A stretch of 64,000 nucleotides of DNA from Desulfobulbus oralis. GTDB lineage: Bacteria > Desulfobacterota > Desulfobulbia > Desulfobulbales > Desulfobulbaceae. The number at the start of each line of letters is the position of its first letter. Position 1 is the first letter of the stretch. The position numbers and the translations under genes are program-made. The notes beneath the pieces were generated by a model. That model worked only from the letters and a program-made list of their open reading frames with translations, was not told the origin of the DNA and made no database searches. The stretch covers positions 2,173,501 through 2,237,500 of the forward strand of contig NZ_CP021255.1 of NCBI RefSeq assembly GCF_002952055.1. Reading direction: 5' to 3'. Positions 26,156 through 37,059 of this stretch are shown here, piece by piece.

Positions 26156-26691
26156 GCCCAGATCCGGAGCACGGACGCTTTATCCGCTTCAGGAGCACGT
26201 AAAGCCGTCGAAAGCTTTGTCTTGCAGTGCGGCTGATTGTTACGATTATTCTTTCTTCTTTTGCAACAGTGGGGGAGCCTGGCATGGAACGTATATCGAT
26301 CATACCATGGTTGCCCCCACTATCCAGCAAGCCGCTATCGGAGCCCCTGGAATTCAGGCGGGGCTTGTCAGCGGTCAGGTGTTCAAATGATGTGGAGGTG
26401 AACCTGAAAGGAAAATTTGAAGCATAACTGTTCTTTTTCGACCAATTCAATTGGACAACGAGGCCGAAATCACCTCTCCGCGCATTGCGGTACGCTGGTA
26501 TTATTCGTTGTTTTGTGCATGAACGGGTGCATCTTTTTTGGAAGATCAACACATTTCCTCCAAGAATGAGCCATGAACCGGTAGTCATTGCCTCCAGGGA
26601 AGCCAGCCGATCCGCATGAACCATTACTGATCCGCATGAACCATTAATGAGATGGAGCAGAAATGGCGCTGAACACATTGAAGGAGGAATT
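26156..26691. other. Intergenic region with an inverted repeat
   Basis: 536 bp between sarD and the APC permease with no recognisable gene. An inverted repeat AGTGGGGG (26268-26275) / CCCCCACT (26314-26321), with further partial pairing (GCATGG/CCATGG) inside, could form a long hairpin; no T run follows it, so it is not a standard terminator. A short direct repeat lies at 26609-26646. Confidence 0.5.
26609..26646 (+). repeat. Tandem direct repeat upstream of the APC permease
   Basis: Two perfect copies of GATCCGCATGAACCATTA (26609-26626 and 26629-26646), 20-bp period, ending about 45 bp before the permease ATG. The two-turn period is compatible with an operator, or it may be simple slippage. 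Confidence 0.7.
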
Positions 26692-28182
26692 ATGAACTCA
26701 CATTCGCCGGAACAAGCAGCAGACTGTGCCGTACTCGAAGAGGACCGTATCGTACTCAAGAAGTCCCTGTCGCCGTTTCAGGTCTGGACACTGGCTTTGG
26801 GTTGCATCCTCGGCTGGGGGTGCTTCGTATTGCCGGGCATTCGTTTTCTTCCCCAAGCCGGCCCCATAGCCGCGTGCATCGGCTTTATCCTCGGTGCCGG
26901 CCTGCTCGCTTTTATCGCCCTGAGTTATGGGAAAATGATCGAATACTATCCTGTGGCGGGCGGAGAATTCGCCTATGCCTACGCCGGATTCGGTCCGACA
27001 GCCGCATTCATCTGTGGGTGGGCCCTGGCACTCGGTTACACCTGTATCATCGCCTTGAATGCCACAGCCATTGCACTGCTCACCCGGTTCCTGCTGCCAG
27101 GCCTGTTCGAATGGGGATACATGTATACCATCGCGGGATGGGATGTGTACGCCGGAGAGCTGATGTTACTTTCCGGAGCCGTGTTGCTTTTTGGTTTCAT
27201 CAATTACCGGGGCGTGAGCTTTGCAGGTGGCACACAGGCAATTCTGGCCCTGATTCTGGTGACCGGCGTAGTTGTTTTCTGCTGCGGCTCCTTTTTCGCA
27301 CCTACAGCGCATCTGGACAATTTGCGCCCATTCTTCGCACAAAACGTATCGCCTCTGGGCGCCGTGGCCTCCATAGTGGCCATAGCCCCTTGGTTGTACG
27401 TGGGTTTTGATACCATCCCTCAGGCGGCGGAGGAATTCGACTTTCCGCCGAACAAGTCCACGTTCCTCATGGTGGCTGCCATTCTGCTTGGCGGAGGCAT
27501 ATACGCGCTGGTCACGCTGGGTGTGGGCGTTGTTCTCCCGTATCCCGAACTGCTGGCTGCAAATCATGTCTGGACCACAGGCTATGTCGCCAGGTTCACG
27601 TTGGGCTCCGTGGGGAGCATCATTCTCGCCCTGACCGTGTTGGCGGCCATCCTCACCGGCATCAATGGCTTTTATATCGCCACCAGTCGTCTGCTGTTCG
27701 GCATGGCCCGCGCCAAATTCCTGCCGGAATGCTTCAACAGGGTTCATCATAAACATCATTCCCCACATTGCACCGTCGTATTCACCATGATCGTGGCCCT
27801 CACCGCACCGTGGTTCGGTCGGGAAGCCTTGAACTGGGTGGTGGACATGTCGGCCATTGGCACGGTCATCGCCTACGGATTCACAGCCATGACCGCATAC
27901 CGTTTCATGGCGGCACATCCGACACTGCCCGGGTCCGGCCGCGACAAAGTTTATGCCGTCATCGGCGTATGCACATCACTTCTGTGTCTGGGACTGCTGA
28001 CCATTCCTGGTTCTCCGGCAGCCATTGCCATCGAATCCTGGTATGCCCTGCTGGTCTGGTGCGGCCTTGGTGCCATTTTCTACATGATCAGGCGTGCGGA
28101 CCTGAAGTCCATGAAGACCGAAGAATTTTCTACCCTCATTTTGGGTAAGGCGGACATGCCGATCTTTTTCAAACGGAAATAG
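26692..28182 (+). CDS. APC-superfamily amino-acid-type permease
   Basis: A 496-residue inner-membrane transporter with about 12 hydrophobic helices. The first helix has the APC signature LGCILGWGCFVLPG; helix 3 contains PVAGGEFAYAYAGFGP; helix 8 includes TGINGFYIATSRLLFGMARAKFLP. Proteins of this type import amino acids or amines. Being just after ald-tpa-sarD, taurine is a reasonable substrate guess, but alanine or another amino acid is equally possible. ATG 26692 has GGAGG upstream. Confidence 0.85.
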   Translation: MNSHSPEQAADCAVLEEDRIVLKKSLSPFQVWTLALGCILGWGCFVLPGIRFLPQAGPIAACIGFILGAGLLAFIALSYGKMIEYYPVAGGEFAYAYAGFGPTAAFICGWALALGYTCIIALNATAIALLTRFLLPGLFEWGYMYTIAGWDVYAGELMLLSGAVLLFGFINYRGVSFAGGTQAILALILVTGVVVFCCGSFFAPTAHLDNLRPFFAQNVSPLGAVASIVAIAPWLYVGFDTIPQAAEEFDFPPNKSTFLMVAAILLGGGIYALVTLGVGVVLPYPELLAANHVWTTGYVARFTLGSVGSIILALTVLAAILTGINGFYIATSRLLFGMARAKFLPECFNRVHHKHHSPHCTVVFTMIVALTAPWFGREALNWVVDMSAIGTVIAYGFTAMTAYRFMAAHPTLPGSGRDKVYAVIGVCTSLLCLGLLTIPGSPAAIAIESWYALLVWCGLGAIFYMIRRADLKSMKTEEFSTLILGKADMPIFFKRK

Positions 28183-28749
28183 TTCTGTCCCTGAAAAAAT
28201 TTCAGGCAGGCAGCGATGACAGCAGGGGTTACGCTGTCACCGCAGGTGACGTGGGGTTGACATGCCCTTGAGCCCCATGGCGAATTTACAGCGTATCAGG
28301 CCAGGGTCCATTACCTGGTTTTACGGTAGGCTTATCATGCATCATGATCGTCACCCTGTTCCTGATCCGCGCTCTCCACTTATCGGAAAGTAACAGGGTG
28401 CTGCTGCCCTGCTCACGGGAATCGCTGCGCCGATCGGTCAGAAAGGCCATCGGCGCCCCCGTCCCGTGACCGGAGCATACCGGTTTGTTTACACCGCCGC
28501 TGCGGAAGCAGGCAGATCGCCGCGCCACCATCTTCTACGCCCTGTTCATTGGTGTTCCATGCGCCGCGAACGCAAGTTCAGGTGATCATGTCCGCCTTGA
28601 AAAGATTTCCTGGCTGGCAAGATTGCCCCTGTTGGCGACCTTTCCGAAACCGGCGCTGTGGCTTCTCAGCCTGCTGCGAAGGTGAACCTGGAGTGAGAGT
28701 CCTGCCTCATGCCGAATCCTCGGCAGGCGGGCGCCCCGGATGATCGGCT
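28183..28749. other. Intergenic, no gene recognised
   Basis: 567 bp between the APC permease and the convergent ThrE-like pair. No protein-like frame or RNA gene was seen. A weak CTGAAA/TTTCAG hairpin just after the permease could be part of a terminator but lacks a T run. Confidence 0.45.
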
Positions 28750-29193
28750 TCAGCGGATGTTTTCGTAGTAAAACCGCAGGAGCTTGGCCAGGGAGGTGGC
28801 CAGCATGATGCCCACCGCCAGGGCCAGAGCGAGCCCCATGGTCTGCGCTGCCTTCCCGGCGAAGGCATGGAGGTCTCCCCGCAGCAGGGCGTTGACCGAA
28901 TAGTACAGGCCGCCGCCGGGGATGAAGGGGATGACAGTGGGAATCAGCGGCACGGTGACCGGCGTTTTCAGAACGATGGCCCAGACCTCCGCATAGGCGG
29001 TGAGCAGCACCGCCGAAATGAAAAAACCGAGATAGGGATTGCCGGTCACCTGAACGAAGACCAGATAAAAGCCCCAGAAGAAGGCGCCGCCCACTGCCGG
29101 CACCAGAATGCGCTTTCCCCGCATGTTGTACAGCAGGGCAAAACCCAGAGAACCAAAAAAGGCAGCGAGGACCGCCATATATGCCTGAGTCAC
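28750..29193 (-). CDS. ThrE-type threonine/serine exporter, small (DUF3815-like) subunit
   Basis: 147 residues, four or five hydrophobic helices (AAFFGSLGFALLYNMRGKRI; VGGAFFWGFYLVFVQ; VPLIPTVIPFIPGGGLYYSV). It corresponds to the C-terminal half of fused ThrE exporters. The GTG start (29191-29193) overlaps the TGA of the upstream partner (GTGA), so the two are translationally coupled and probably form one carrier. Natural substrates of this family are threonine, serine and sometimes other small amino acids. Confidence 0.8.
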   Translation of the reverse strand: MTQAYMAVLAAFFGSLGFALLYNMRGKRILVPAVGGAFFWGFYLVFVQVTGNPYLGFFISAVLLTAYAEVWAIVLKTPVTVPLIPTVIPFIPGGGLYYSVNALLRGDLHAFAGKAAQTMGLALALAVGIMLATSLAKLLRFYYENIR

Positions 29194-29972
29194 AATTGGC
29201 CTCCTGTGGCCAGAATCGCTGCTGCGAAACCGCCTGCTACGCACAGCGCAATCAGCATCGCCTCCATAAAATGCAGCAATCCTGTCATCATGTCGCCACT
29301 GATGAAATCGCGAAAGGAGTTGGTCAGGATGACGCCCGGAATCAGCAGCATGATGCTTCCGATCATGATGGCATCCAGATTCCGCCCCAAGCCTGTGCTG
29401 CAGACGGCGATGCAGGCCAGTCCCGCCAGAAAGGAGGTCAGGGTGTTGGAGAACATGGGCATGATCTGCGGCCGGTCCAGCAGAAAGACCAGAGCACGGA
29501 TAATGGCACCCACCAGGCAGGCCGCGCACGCGTCGCGCAGGGAACCGCCGAAAAATACCGTAAAGGAGGCGCCGATCAAGGCGCCGACCAGACACTGCAC
29601 TGGCCAGGAGTAGCGTTTCCCGGCGCGCGCAGCGTCAAATTTCTCCCGCACCGTCGCATAGTCGTACTGCTCCCGACAGATGCTTCTGGACAGGCTGTTG
29701 AGCGCATCCAGCCTGGTCATGTCGATGCCATAGCGCAACACGCGCCGCGACTGGCTCTCCCAGTGTCCGTCCGGCGTTTCGACCGTGGCCATGATCATCG
29801 AGGTCATCGAAAAAACATGCACCTGCTTCATGCCGTAGGCTTTACTGAGCCGCCGGATCGTATCCTCGACACGCCAGGCCTCTGCGCCGTTGATCAAAAG
29901 CTGCTCCCCGATATCGATGGCGCAGGCGAGCACCTGCTCCGGCGTGATATTCCGGGTCCTGTCTGTTCCCAT
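29190..29972 (-). CDS. ThrE-type threonine/serine exporter, large (DUF1212) subunit
   Basis: 260 residues. A soluble N-terminal part has the ThrE pattern (IGEQLLINGAEAWRVEDTI, MKQVHVFSMTSMIMATVE), followed by about five membrane helices (LVGALIGASFTVFFGG, SIMLLIPGVILTNSFRDF). It partners with the small subunit encoded directly downstream. In other bacteria both halves are often one polypeptide; the split form is also common. No link to sulfonate breakdown is proven. Confidence 0.85.
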   Translation of the reverse strand: MGTDRTRNITPEQVLACAIDIGEQLLINGAEAWRVEDTIRRLSKAYGMKQVHVFSMTSMIMATVETPDGHWESQSRRVLRYGIDMTRLDALNSLSRSICREQYDYATVREKFDAARAGKRYSWPVQCLVGALIGASFTVFFGGSLRDACAACLVGAIIRALVFLLDRPQIMPMFSNTLTSFLAGLACIAVCSTGLGRNLDAIMIGSIMLLIPGVILTNSFRDFISGDMMTGLLHFMEAMLIALCVAGGFAAAILATGGQL

Positions 29973-31575
<1,603 letters not shown>

Positions 31576-31772
31576 TTGGGGCTTTTTCCCTGACCACTTT
31601 GCCGGGCCGTATGTACAAGCAGTACCTGCACTGTTGAGAACATCTTTACTGTAGATTTTCAGAGAGATATGACCAGACAACATGCTGAGCGACACAACGA
31701 AACATGAGCCTTTGATTGTCAGAACAGCATTCACAGGTACGTAGAGATGACCACGCAATTTGGGAGAGATTT

Positions 31773-33155
31773 ATGTTAGCGCTGATAGAAGAGATCAACA
31801 ATACGGTGAATGCTGTCGTTTGGGGCGTTCCCTCTATGGCCTGCATTCTCGGAGTCGGGCTTTGGCTGACATGGCGGACCAGATTCCTGCAGTTCAGGAA
31901 ATTCTTCTATGTCCTGGCGCATACCTTTGGCTCTATATTTGAAAGGAAAAAAGCCGGGGGCGGGGCACTGACCTCTTTCCAGTCCTTGTGTACAGCACTG
32001 GCGGCAACTGTCGGGACAGGGAATATTGCCGGCGTGGCCGGAGCAATCGCACTTGGCGGCCCGGGAGCTATCTTCTGGATGTGGGTCTCCGCCCTTCTCG
32101 GAATGTGCACGAAGTTCGCGGAGGTGACGCTGGCCGTGCATTTCAGAGAGCGCAATGATCACGGCGACTGGGTCGGCGGTCCGATGTACTATATCAAGAA
32201 CGGATTGAGCACAAAATGGCGGTGGCTGGCGATCTGCTATTCACTGTTCGGTGTGCTGGCCGTGTTCGGCACGGGAAACGCCACGCAGGTCAACACGATC
32301 ACCGCGGCAATAGATGCGGCCCTGCTCAACTTTCACGTTGTCAGCAGCGCCGGGATTCCCCGCGTCAATCTCACGATCGGGATCATCATCACGCTGCTGT
32401 TGGGGATCATTCTTTTCGGAGGAATCAAGCGAATCGGCAATGTCACGGCGCGGCTGGTGCCCTTCATGGCGCTGTTCTACATCATCCTGGGTCTGGCACT
32501 GGTCTTTGTGCACATTGAGACGGTACCCGCTGTTTTCGCGGCCATCTTCGAGGGCGCTTTCGCACCGAAGGCGGTCACGGGCGGAGTTGTCGGCAGTCTG
32601 CTCATCAGCATGCGAAGGGGCATCTCGCGGGGCATCTTTTCCAACGAAGCAGGCATCGGAACCGGTTCGATCGCCCATGCGTGCGCGGATGTCAGCCATC
32701 CGGTCCAACAGGGCATGTGGGGCATCTTCGAGGTGTTTGCGGATACCATCATTATCTGCACGCTGACAGCGCTTGTGATCCTCTGCAGCGGGATTCCGAT
32801 CCACTACGGGGCGGCTGCCGGAGCGGAGCTCACCATACAGGGCTTCACAAGCACCTTTGGCGGCTGGATATCGGCGCTTCTGGCGGTGGCGCTGTGCTGC
32901 TTCGCTTTCTCGACGACCCTTGGCTGGGGACTGTACGGCCTGAGATGCATCGAGTACCTTTTCGGCAAGAAGATCATCAAACCGTTTATCGCCGTCTACT
33001 CTGCGGTTGCAATCATCGGGGCCACGGTTGATCTCGGGATCGTGTGGGGCGTGGCCGATACCTTCAACGGACTGATGGCCATCCCGAACCTCATTGCAGT
33101 GTTCCTGCTGTCCGGTACAGTGGTCAGGCTTGCGCGCGACTATTTCAGGAAATAG
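31773..33155 (+). CDS. Sodium:alanine symporter (AGCS family)
   Basis: 460 residues, about ten membrane helices. AGCS signatures are clear: LTSFQSLCTALAATVGTGNI, AGVAGAIALGGPGAIFWMW, GGPMYYIKNGL and RGIFSNEAGIGTGSIAH. It cotransports alanine or glycine with sodium. Since taurine transamination generates alanine, an alanine carrier fits the neighbourhood, whether for uptake or overflow. ATG 31773 was chosen because GGGAGA precedes it and homology begins there; the frame opens further upstream. Confidence 0.9.
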   Translation: MLALIEEINNTVNAVVWGVPSMACILGVGLWLTWRTRFLQFRKFFYVLAHTFGSIFERKKAGGGALTSFQSLCTALAATVGTGNIAGVAGAIALGGPGAIFWMWVSALLGMCTKFAEVTLAVHFRERNDHGDWVGGPMYYIKNGLSTKWRWLAICYSLFGVLAVFGTGNATQVNTITAAIDAALLNFHVVSSAGIPRVNLTIGIIITLLLGIILFGGIKRIGNVTARLVPFMALFYIILGLALVFVHIETVPAVFAAIFEGAFAPKAVTGGVVGSLLISMRRGISRGIFSNEAGIGTGSIAHACADVSHPVQQGMWGIFEVFADTIIICTLTALVILCSGIPIHYGAAAGAELTIQGFTSTFGGWISALLAVALCCFAFSTTLGWGLYGLRCIEYLFGKKIIKPFIAVYSAVAIIGATVDLGIVWGVADTFNGLMAIPNLIAVFLLSGTVVRLARDYFRK

Positions 33156-33250
33156 CCGGCCCCGGAAAAGGTACAGCGCCCTGAAGGAACAGAGGCAGGG
33201 ATCAAGGTGAACGGCGGATTGGCTTGAAGTTTTTTTTTGGACGACCTGGG

Positions 33251-33285
33251 TGATCTGCGCAGCCACTCCTGATGGGCGCAGATCA
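33251..33285. repeat. Perfect 10-bp inverted repeat in the AGCS-DctQM gap
   Basis: TGATCTGCGC (33251-33260) and GCGCAGATCA (33276-33285) with a 15-nt loop. It lies in the 344-bp non-coding gap 33156-33499. A run of T precedes rather than follows it, so it is not a normal plus-strand terminator; a regulatory hairpin or operator is possible. Nothing else was recognised in the gap. Confidence 0.6.
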
Positions 33286-33499
33286 TCCTCAGTATCCGCC
33301 TGATCTCCAGGAAAGTGCAGGCAGGGCCGCGCCTCTCTGTGTGCCTGGAGCTCTGTTCCGCCCAGGTTGCCCAACAGAGCGATCACGACGAACCATGACC
33401 TGAAAACGACGAAACAGTTTTTTCAGGGCGCTTCCCGGCTCAGGCCCCTGAGGCTGCCCTGATCCTTTTCAAGCATTACAACCACCACGAGAAACCGAC

Positions 33500-35359
33500 A
33501 TGGAGATCCGCTCCCGGAAAACAGGCATTCTCCCCTGGCTAGACGAGCATTTTGAAGGCATTTTCATGATCAGCGGCCTGCTCAGCATCATCCTGTTTAT
33601 CACCTGGCAGGTGATTTACCGCTACATCATCACAAAATTTGTGGCCCGTGCCGGCGCCGCCGTATGGACGGAGGAGATTTCCCGCTACATCTTCATCTGG
33701 ATCTCCTATCTGGCACTCTCCGTGGCCATCAGAAAACGCTCGTCCATCCGGGTAGACATCATCTACGATCATCTGCCGAAGCGCGCGCAGCAGATCAGCT
33801 GGATCATCGTCGAGACCCTGTTTCTCTGTCTGACGGCCACCATTGCCTGGTTTGGCTGGGCCCAGATCGAACGCCTGCTCGATTTTCCGCAGTACACCAC
33901 AGCCCTGAGGCTGCCCTATCTGGTGCCGTATCTCATTTTGCCTTTCGGCTTCGGGCTGATGTGTCTCAGGCTGTTGCAGTCCCTGTACAAACAGGTTCGG
34001 CTGTGCGGTCCGCTGGACACGATTAGCGGTCTTTGCATCACCGGACTGATCGTCTCCCCCTGTTTTTTGCTGGACTACATCGAGCCTCTGGTCGCTCTCT
34101 TCGGCTATTTTGTCCTCCTCTGCGTCATCGGCGTGCCCATTGCCATCTCGCTTGGGCTTTCCACGCTGGCTACCATTATCAGCGCCGAGACGCTGCCCAT
34201 GGAGTACATGGCGCAGATCTCCTTTACCGCCATCGACAGCTTTCCCATCATGGCCATCCCCTTTTTTATTGCTGCAGGCGTGTTTATGGGGGCGGGCGGT
34301 TTGTCGCGGCGGCTGCTGACCCTGGCCGACGAACTCGTGGGCGGGCTGCACGGCGGCATAGGCCTGGCCACAGTCGTGACCTGCATGTTTTTCGGCGCGA
34401 TCAGCGGTTCGGGTCCGGCAACGGTGGCGGCCATTGGCGCGTTGACCATCCCGGCCATGACCGAACGGGGCTACGACAAATACTTCGCCGCCGCGCTTGT
34501 CGCTGCCGCCGGCTGCGTGGGCGTGATGATCCCGCCCAGCAACCCCTTTGTGGTGTACGGCATTTCGGCCCAGGTTTCCATCGGCGACCTGTTTATGAGC
34601 GGGATTGTGCCCGGCATCATGACCGGACTCGTGCTCATGGGCTATTGCTACTTCTATGCCCGCAAACGCGGCTGGAGCGGCGCTGCCAGAAAGCGCACCG
34701 CGGCCACCCTGGGGCAGGCCGCCTGGGATGCCAAATGGGCGCTGATGGTGCCTGTCATTGTGCTGGGCGGCATCTATGGCGGCATCATGACGCCCACCGA
34801 GGCTGCGGCCATCGCGGCATTTTACGGCATGATCGTGGGGCTCTTTCTCTACCGCGAAATGGGGGTTCGGCGCTTCTGTGCGGCCTGCGTGGAATCCTGC
34901 GAAACCTCGTCCATTATTATCGTTCTCATGGCCATGGCCACCCTGTTCGGCAATATCATGACCATCGAGGACGTGCCGGGCACCATCGCCCGCGGCATCC
35001 TGGGCCTGACCACAAGCAAAATCATCGTGCTGCTGCTCATCAATGTGCTGTTGCTCATTGTGGGCACGTTCATGGAGGCCCTGGCCGCCATTGTCATTCT
35101 GACGCCCATCTTGTTGCCGGTTGTCACGGGGGTGGGAGTGACACCCCTGCATTTTGGTGTTATCATCGTGGTGAATCTGGCCATCGGCTTCATTACGCCG
35201 CCGGTGGGTGTCAACCTGTTTGTCGCAAGCGGTGTGGCCAGAGCCAGGCTGGAAAGGATTTCCGGCATGGCGCTGCCCATGATCGCCCTGATGCTCCTGG
35301 TTCTTTTGATCTGTACCTACCTCCCACAGGTGCCGCTGTGCATTGTGGGTCATCACTGA
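33500..35359 (+). CDS. TRAP transporter fused permease (DctQM)
   Basis: 619 residues. The first 165 or so are a four-helix DctQ domain (WTEEISRYIFIWISYLALSV). The rest is the 12-helix DctM domain: MAIPFFIAAGVFMGAGGLSR, FGAISGSGPATVAAIGALTI, VMIPPSNPFVVYGI, GGIMTPTEAAAIAAFYG and FITPPVGVNLFVASG. It would drive sodium-dependent uptake of an organic anion delivered by a DctP protein, probably the one at 30565. Fusion of Q and M in one chain is common. Confidence 0.93.
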   Translation: MEIRSRKTGILPWLDEHFEGIFMISGLLSIILFITWQVIYRYIITKFVARAGAAVWTEEISRYIFIWISYLALSVAIRKRSSIRVDIIYDHLPKRAQQISWIIVETLFLCLTATIAWFGWAQIERLLDFPQYTTALRLPYLVPYLILPFGFGLMCLRLLQSLYKQVRLCGPLDTISGLCITGLIVSPCFLLDYIEPLVALFGYFVLLCVIGVPIAISLGLSTLATIISAETLPMEYMAQISFTAIDSFPIMAIPFFIAAGVFMGAGGLSRRLLTLADELVGGLHGGIGLATVVTCMFFGAISGSGPATVAAIGALTIPAMTERGYDKYFAAALVAAAGCVGVMIPPSNPFVVYGISAQVSIGDLFMSGIVPGIMTGLVLMGYCYFYARKRGWSGAARKRTAATLGQAAWDAKWALMVPVIVLGGIYGGIMTPTEAAAIAAFYGMIVGLFLYREMGVRRFCAACVESCETSSIIIVLMAMATLFGNIMTIEDVPGTIARGILGLTTSKIIVLLLINVLLLIVGTFMEALAAIVILTPILLPVVTGVGVTPLHFGVIIVVNLAIGFITPPVGVNLFVASGVARARLERISGMALPMIALMLLVLLICTYLPQVPLCIVGHH

Positions 35360-35383
35360 AACAAACCCATGTAAGGAGGGCCT

Positions 35384-36220
35384 ATGAAAGTCATCGATTT
35401 CCGTTTCCGCCCCAATACGCCGGAGATTATTACCGGCATCAAGGAAAGCTCCATGTTCAAGGCTTCCTGTAAAGCCATTGGCTTTGACGCCCGCAAGCCG
35501 CAGCCGCTTGCCGATATCGTGGCGAGCCTGGACAGCCTTGGGGTCGAACTTGGCGTTATTACCGGCCGCGACTGTGAAACCACCTACGGCTTTCCGGCCA
35601 ACAACAAGAGTGTGCTGGAATTCTGCCGTGCCTATCCCAAAAAGTTCGTAGGCTTCTGGGGCATAGACCCGCACAAGCAGATGGCGGCTTTGCGCGAGAT
35701 AGAGCAGGTGGTCAAGGAATACGGCATGAAGGGTATTGCCATTGACCCCTATCTGGCGCACATTCCGGCCAGCGAAGCGCGCTTCTACCCGCTTTATGCC
35801 AAGTGCTGCGAGTTGGGGATTCCGGTCTTTATCACCATGGCCCCGCCGCCGCAGGTGCCGGGCGCGATTCTGGATTATGCCAATCCCTGCGATGTGGACC
35901 GGGTAGCCCGGGATTTCCCTGAACTCACGCTCATCATGAGCCACGGCGGCTACCCCTTTGTGCACGAGGCCATCTACGCCTGCCAGCGCAACGCCAACGT
36001 GTATATGGACATTTCGGAGTATGAGCGCTCACCCATGGTCGAGACCTACGTGAAGGCCATGAACGGCCCCATCCGCAAGAAGGTGGTGTTCGCCAGCGCT
36101 CATCCCTTTATCGAACTCTCCGATGCACTGGAGGCCTACAGGGACTTTCCCTTAAGCGACGGGGCGCTCGAGGATATCATGTACAACAATGCCCGACACA
36201 TTCTGGGGCTGAAGGACTGA
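35384..36220 (+). CDS. Amidohydrolase-2-fold protein lacking usual metal ligands
   Basis: 278 residues with the TIM-barrel layout of the ACMSD/amidohydrolase_2 group (GFWGIDPHKQ; GMKGIAIDPYLA; ELTLIMSHGGYPFVHEA; NVYMDISEYE). The canonical N-terminal DxHxH is DFRFRP here, and the C-terminal GSDxP is FASAHPF, so two metal-binding elements are replaced. Either it uses a different centre or it is non-catalytic. It starts 25 bp after the DctQM stop with GGAGG in front, so it is in the same operon and probably acts on, or senses, the transported compound. Confidence 0.75.
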   Translation: MKVIDFRFRPNTPEIITGIKESSMFKASCKAIGFDARKPQPLADIVASLDSLGVELGVITGRDCETTYGFPANNKSVLEFCRAYPKKFVGFWGIDPHKQMAALREIEQVVKEYGMKGIAIDPYLAHIPASEARFYPLYAKCCELGIPVFITMAPPPQVPGAILDYANPCDVDRVARDFPELTLIMSHGGYPFVHEAIYACQRNANVYMDISEYERSPMVETYVKAMNGPIRKKVVFASAHPFIELSDALEAYRDFPLSDGALEDIMYNNARHILGLKD

Positions 36221-36287
36221 AACGTTCCTCCGGGACTTTTGAAGGCAAAGCAATGGCTCCGATGAATCGCCAGGGCGGACTGGCTGC

Positions 36288-37025
36288 ATGTTGATTTCCA
36301 TTCTGCTGGTCTGCCTGCTGGTGGGCGTGCTTGTCGGCGCGACCGGGATCGGCGGCATCCTTATGCCCCCCGCACTCATGCTGCTGGGGGGCGTTGAGGC
36401 CCACCAGGCCATGGGCACGGCGCTGGCCTCCTTTCTGCCGCTTGCACTCGTCGGCATCTATCGCTATGCCGTCCAGACCAAAGTCCTTTCCTGGCCCCAG
36501 GCCCTGCCCCTGTGCGCGGGAGGACTGGCCGGAACCGGCCCCGGCGCGCTTCTAGGCGCACAGGTGCAGAGCGATTATCTGGTGGCGCTTTTGGCGCTGC
36601 TGATCATCTTTTGCGGCGTCGGGGCCTTTCGGCCGCCTTCCGCGTCGGGGCACTACGCATTCTGGCATACTGGCCGGGGCATCTTTCTCATTGGCCTTGT
36701 CACCGGCGTGCTGGCCGGCCTCACGGGCGCGGGCGGCCCGGTTCTGACCATCCCCTTCATGATTGTGGTGGGCTTTGCCCCGCTTTCAGCGGTTGCGCTC
36801 AGCTTTGCCTATCAGGTGGCGACCAGTCTGTCCGGCACTGTGGGCAACGCGCTGGTCGGCAACATCCTGTGGGCTCTGCTTCTGAAGGTCTGTCTGGCAA
36901 ATATCACGGGCACGCTGCTGGGGCTGCTCATTGCCAGGCATCTGCCCCAGTTGGTACTGCGCCGCTGTATCGGCGCACTGTGCTGCGCACTGGGCCTGTT
37001 TCTGATCCTGCGCACCATTTTGTAA
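36288..37025 (+). CDS. TauE/SafE-family sulfite/sulfonate exporter-like permease
   Basis: 245 residues, about eight hydrophobic helices in the two-fold TauE arrangement: N-terminal LLVGVLVGATGIGGILMPPALMLLG and the second-half equivalent VTGVLAGLTGAGGPVLTIPFM. Family members export sulfite, sulfoacetate or related anions. In a pathway releasing sulfite from isethionate, an exporter protecting against excess sulfite would make sense; the substrate is not shown by sequence. It follows the amidohydrolase by 67 bp on the same strand. Confidence 0.85.
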   Translation: MLISILLVCLLVGVLVGATGIGGILMPPALMLLGGVEAHQAMGTALASFLPLALVGIYRYAVQTKVLSWPQALPLCAGGLAGTGPGALLGAQVQSDYLVALLALLIIFCGVGAFRPPSASGHYAFWHTGRGIFLIGLVTGVLAGLTGAGGPVLTIPFMIVVGFAPLSAVALSFAYQVATSLSGTVGNALVGNILWALLLKVCLANITGTLLGLLIARHLPQLVLRRCIGALCCALGLFLILRTIL

Positions 37026-37059
37026 AAAAGAAGAGACGCTGCGGCCAGTGCAAGCCTGG

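Noticed and set aside
26268..26321. Terminator for the ald-tpa-sarD operon
   Set aside because: The stem is long but interrupted, lies 110 bp after the stop, and no T run follows.
33539..35965. Long antisense open frame of about 800 codons opposite the TRAP permease and amidohydrolase genes
   Set aside because: High third-position GC on the real genes keeps the opposite frame open. The translation is His/Gln/Gly-rich with no family features. The same applies to long antisense frames opposite the nucleotidyltransferase, lon and the ankyrin genes.
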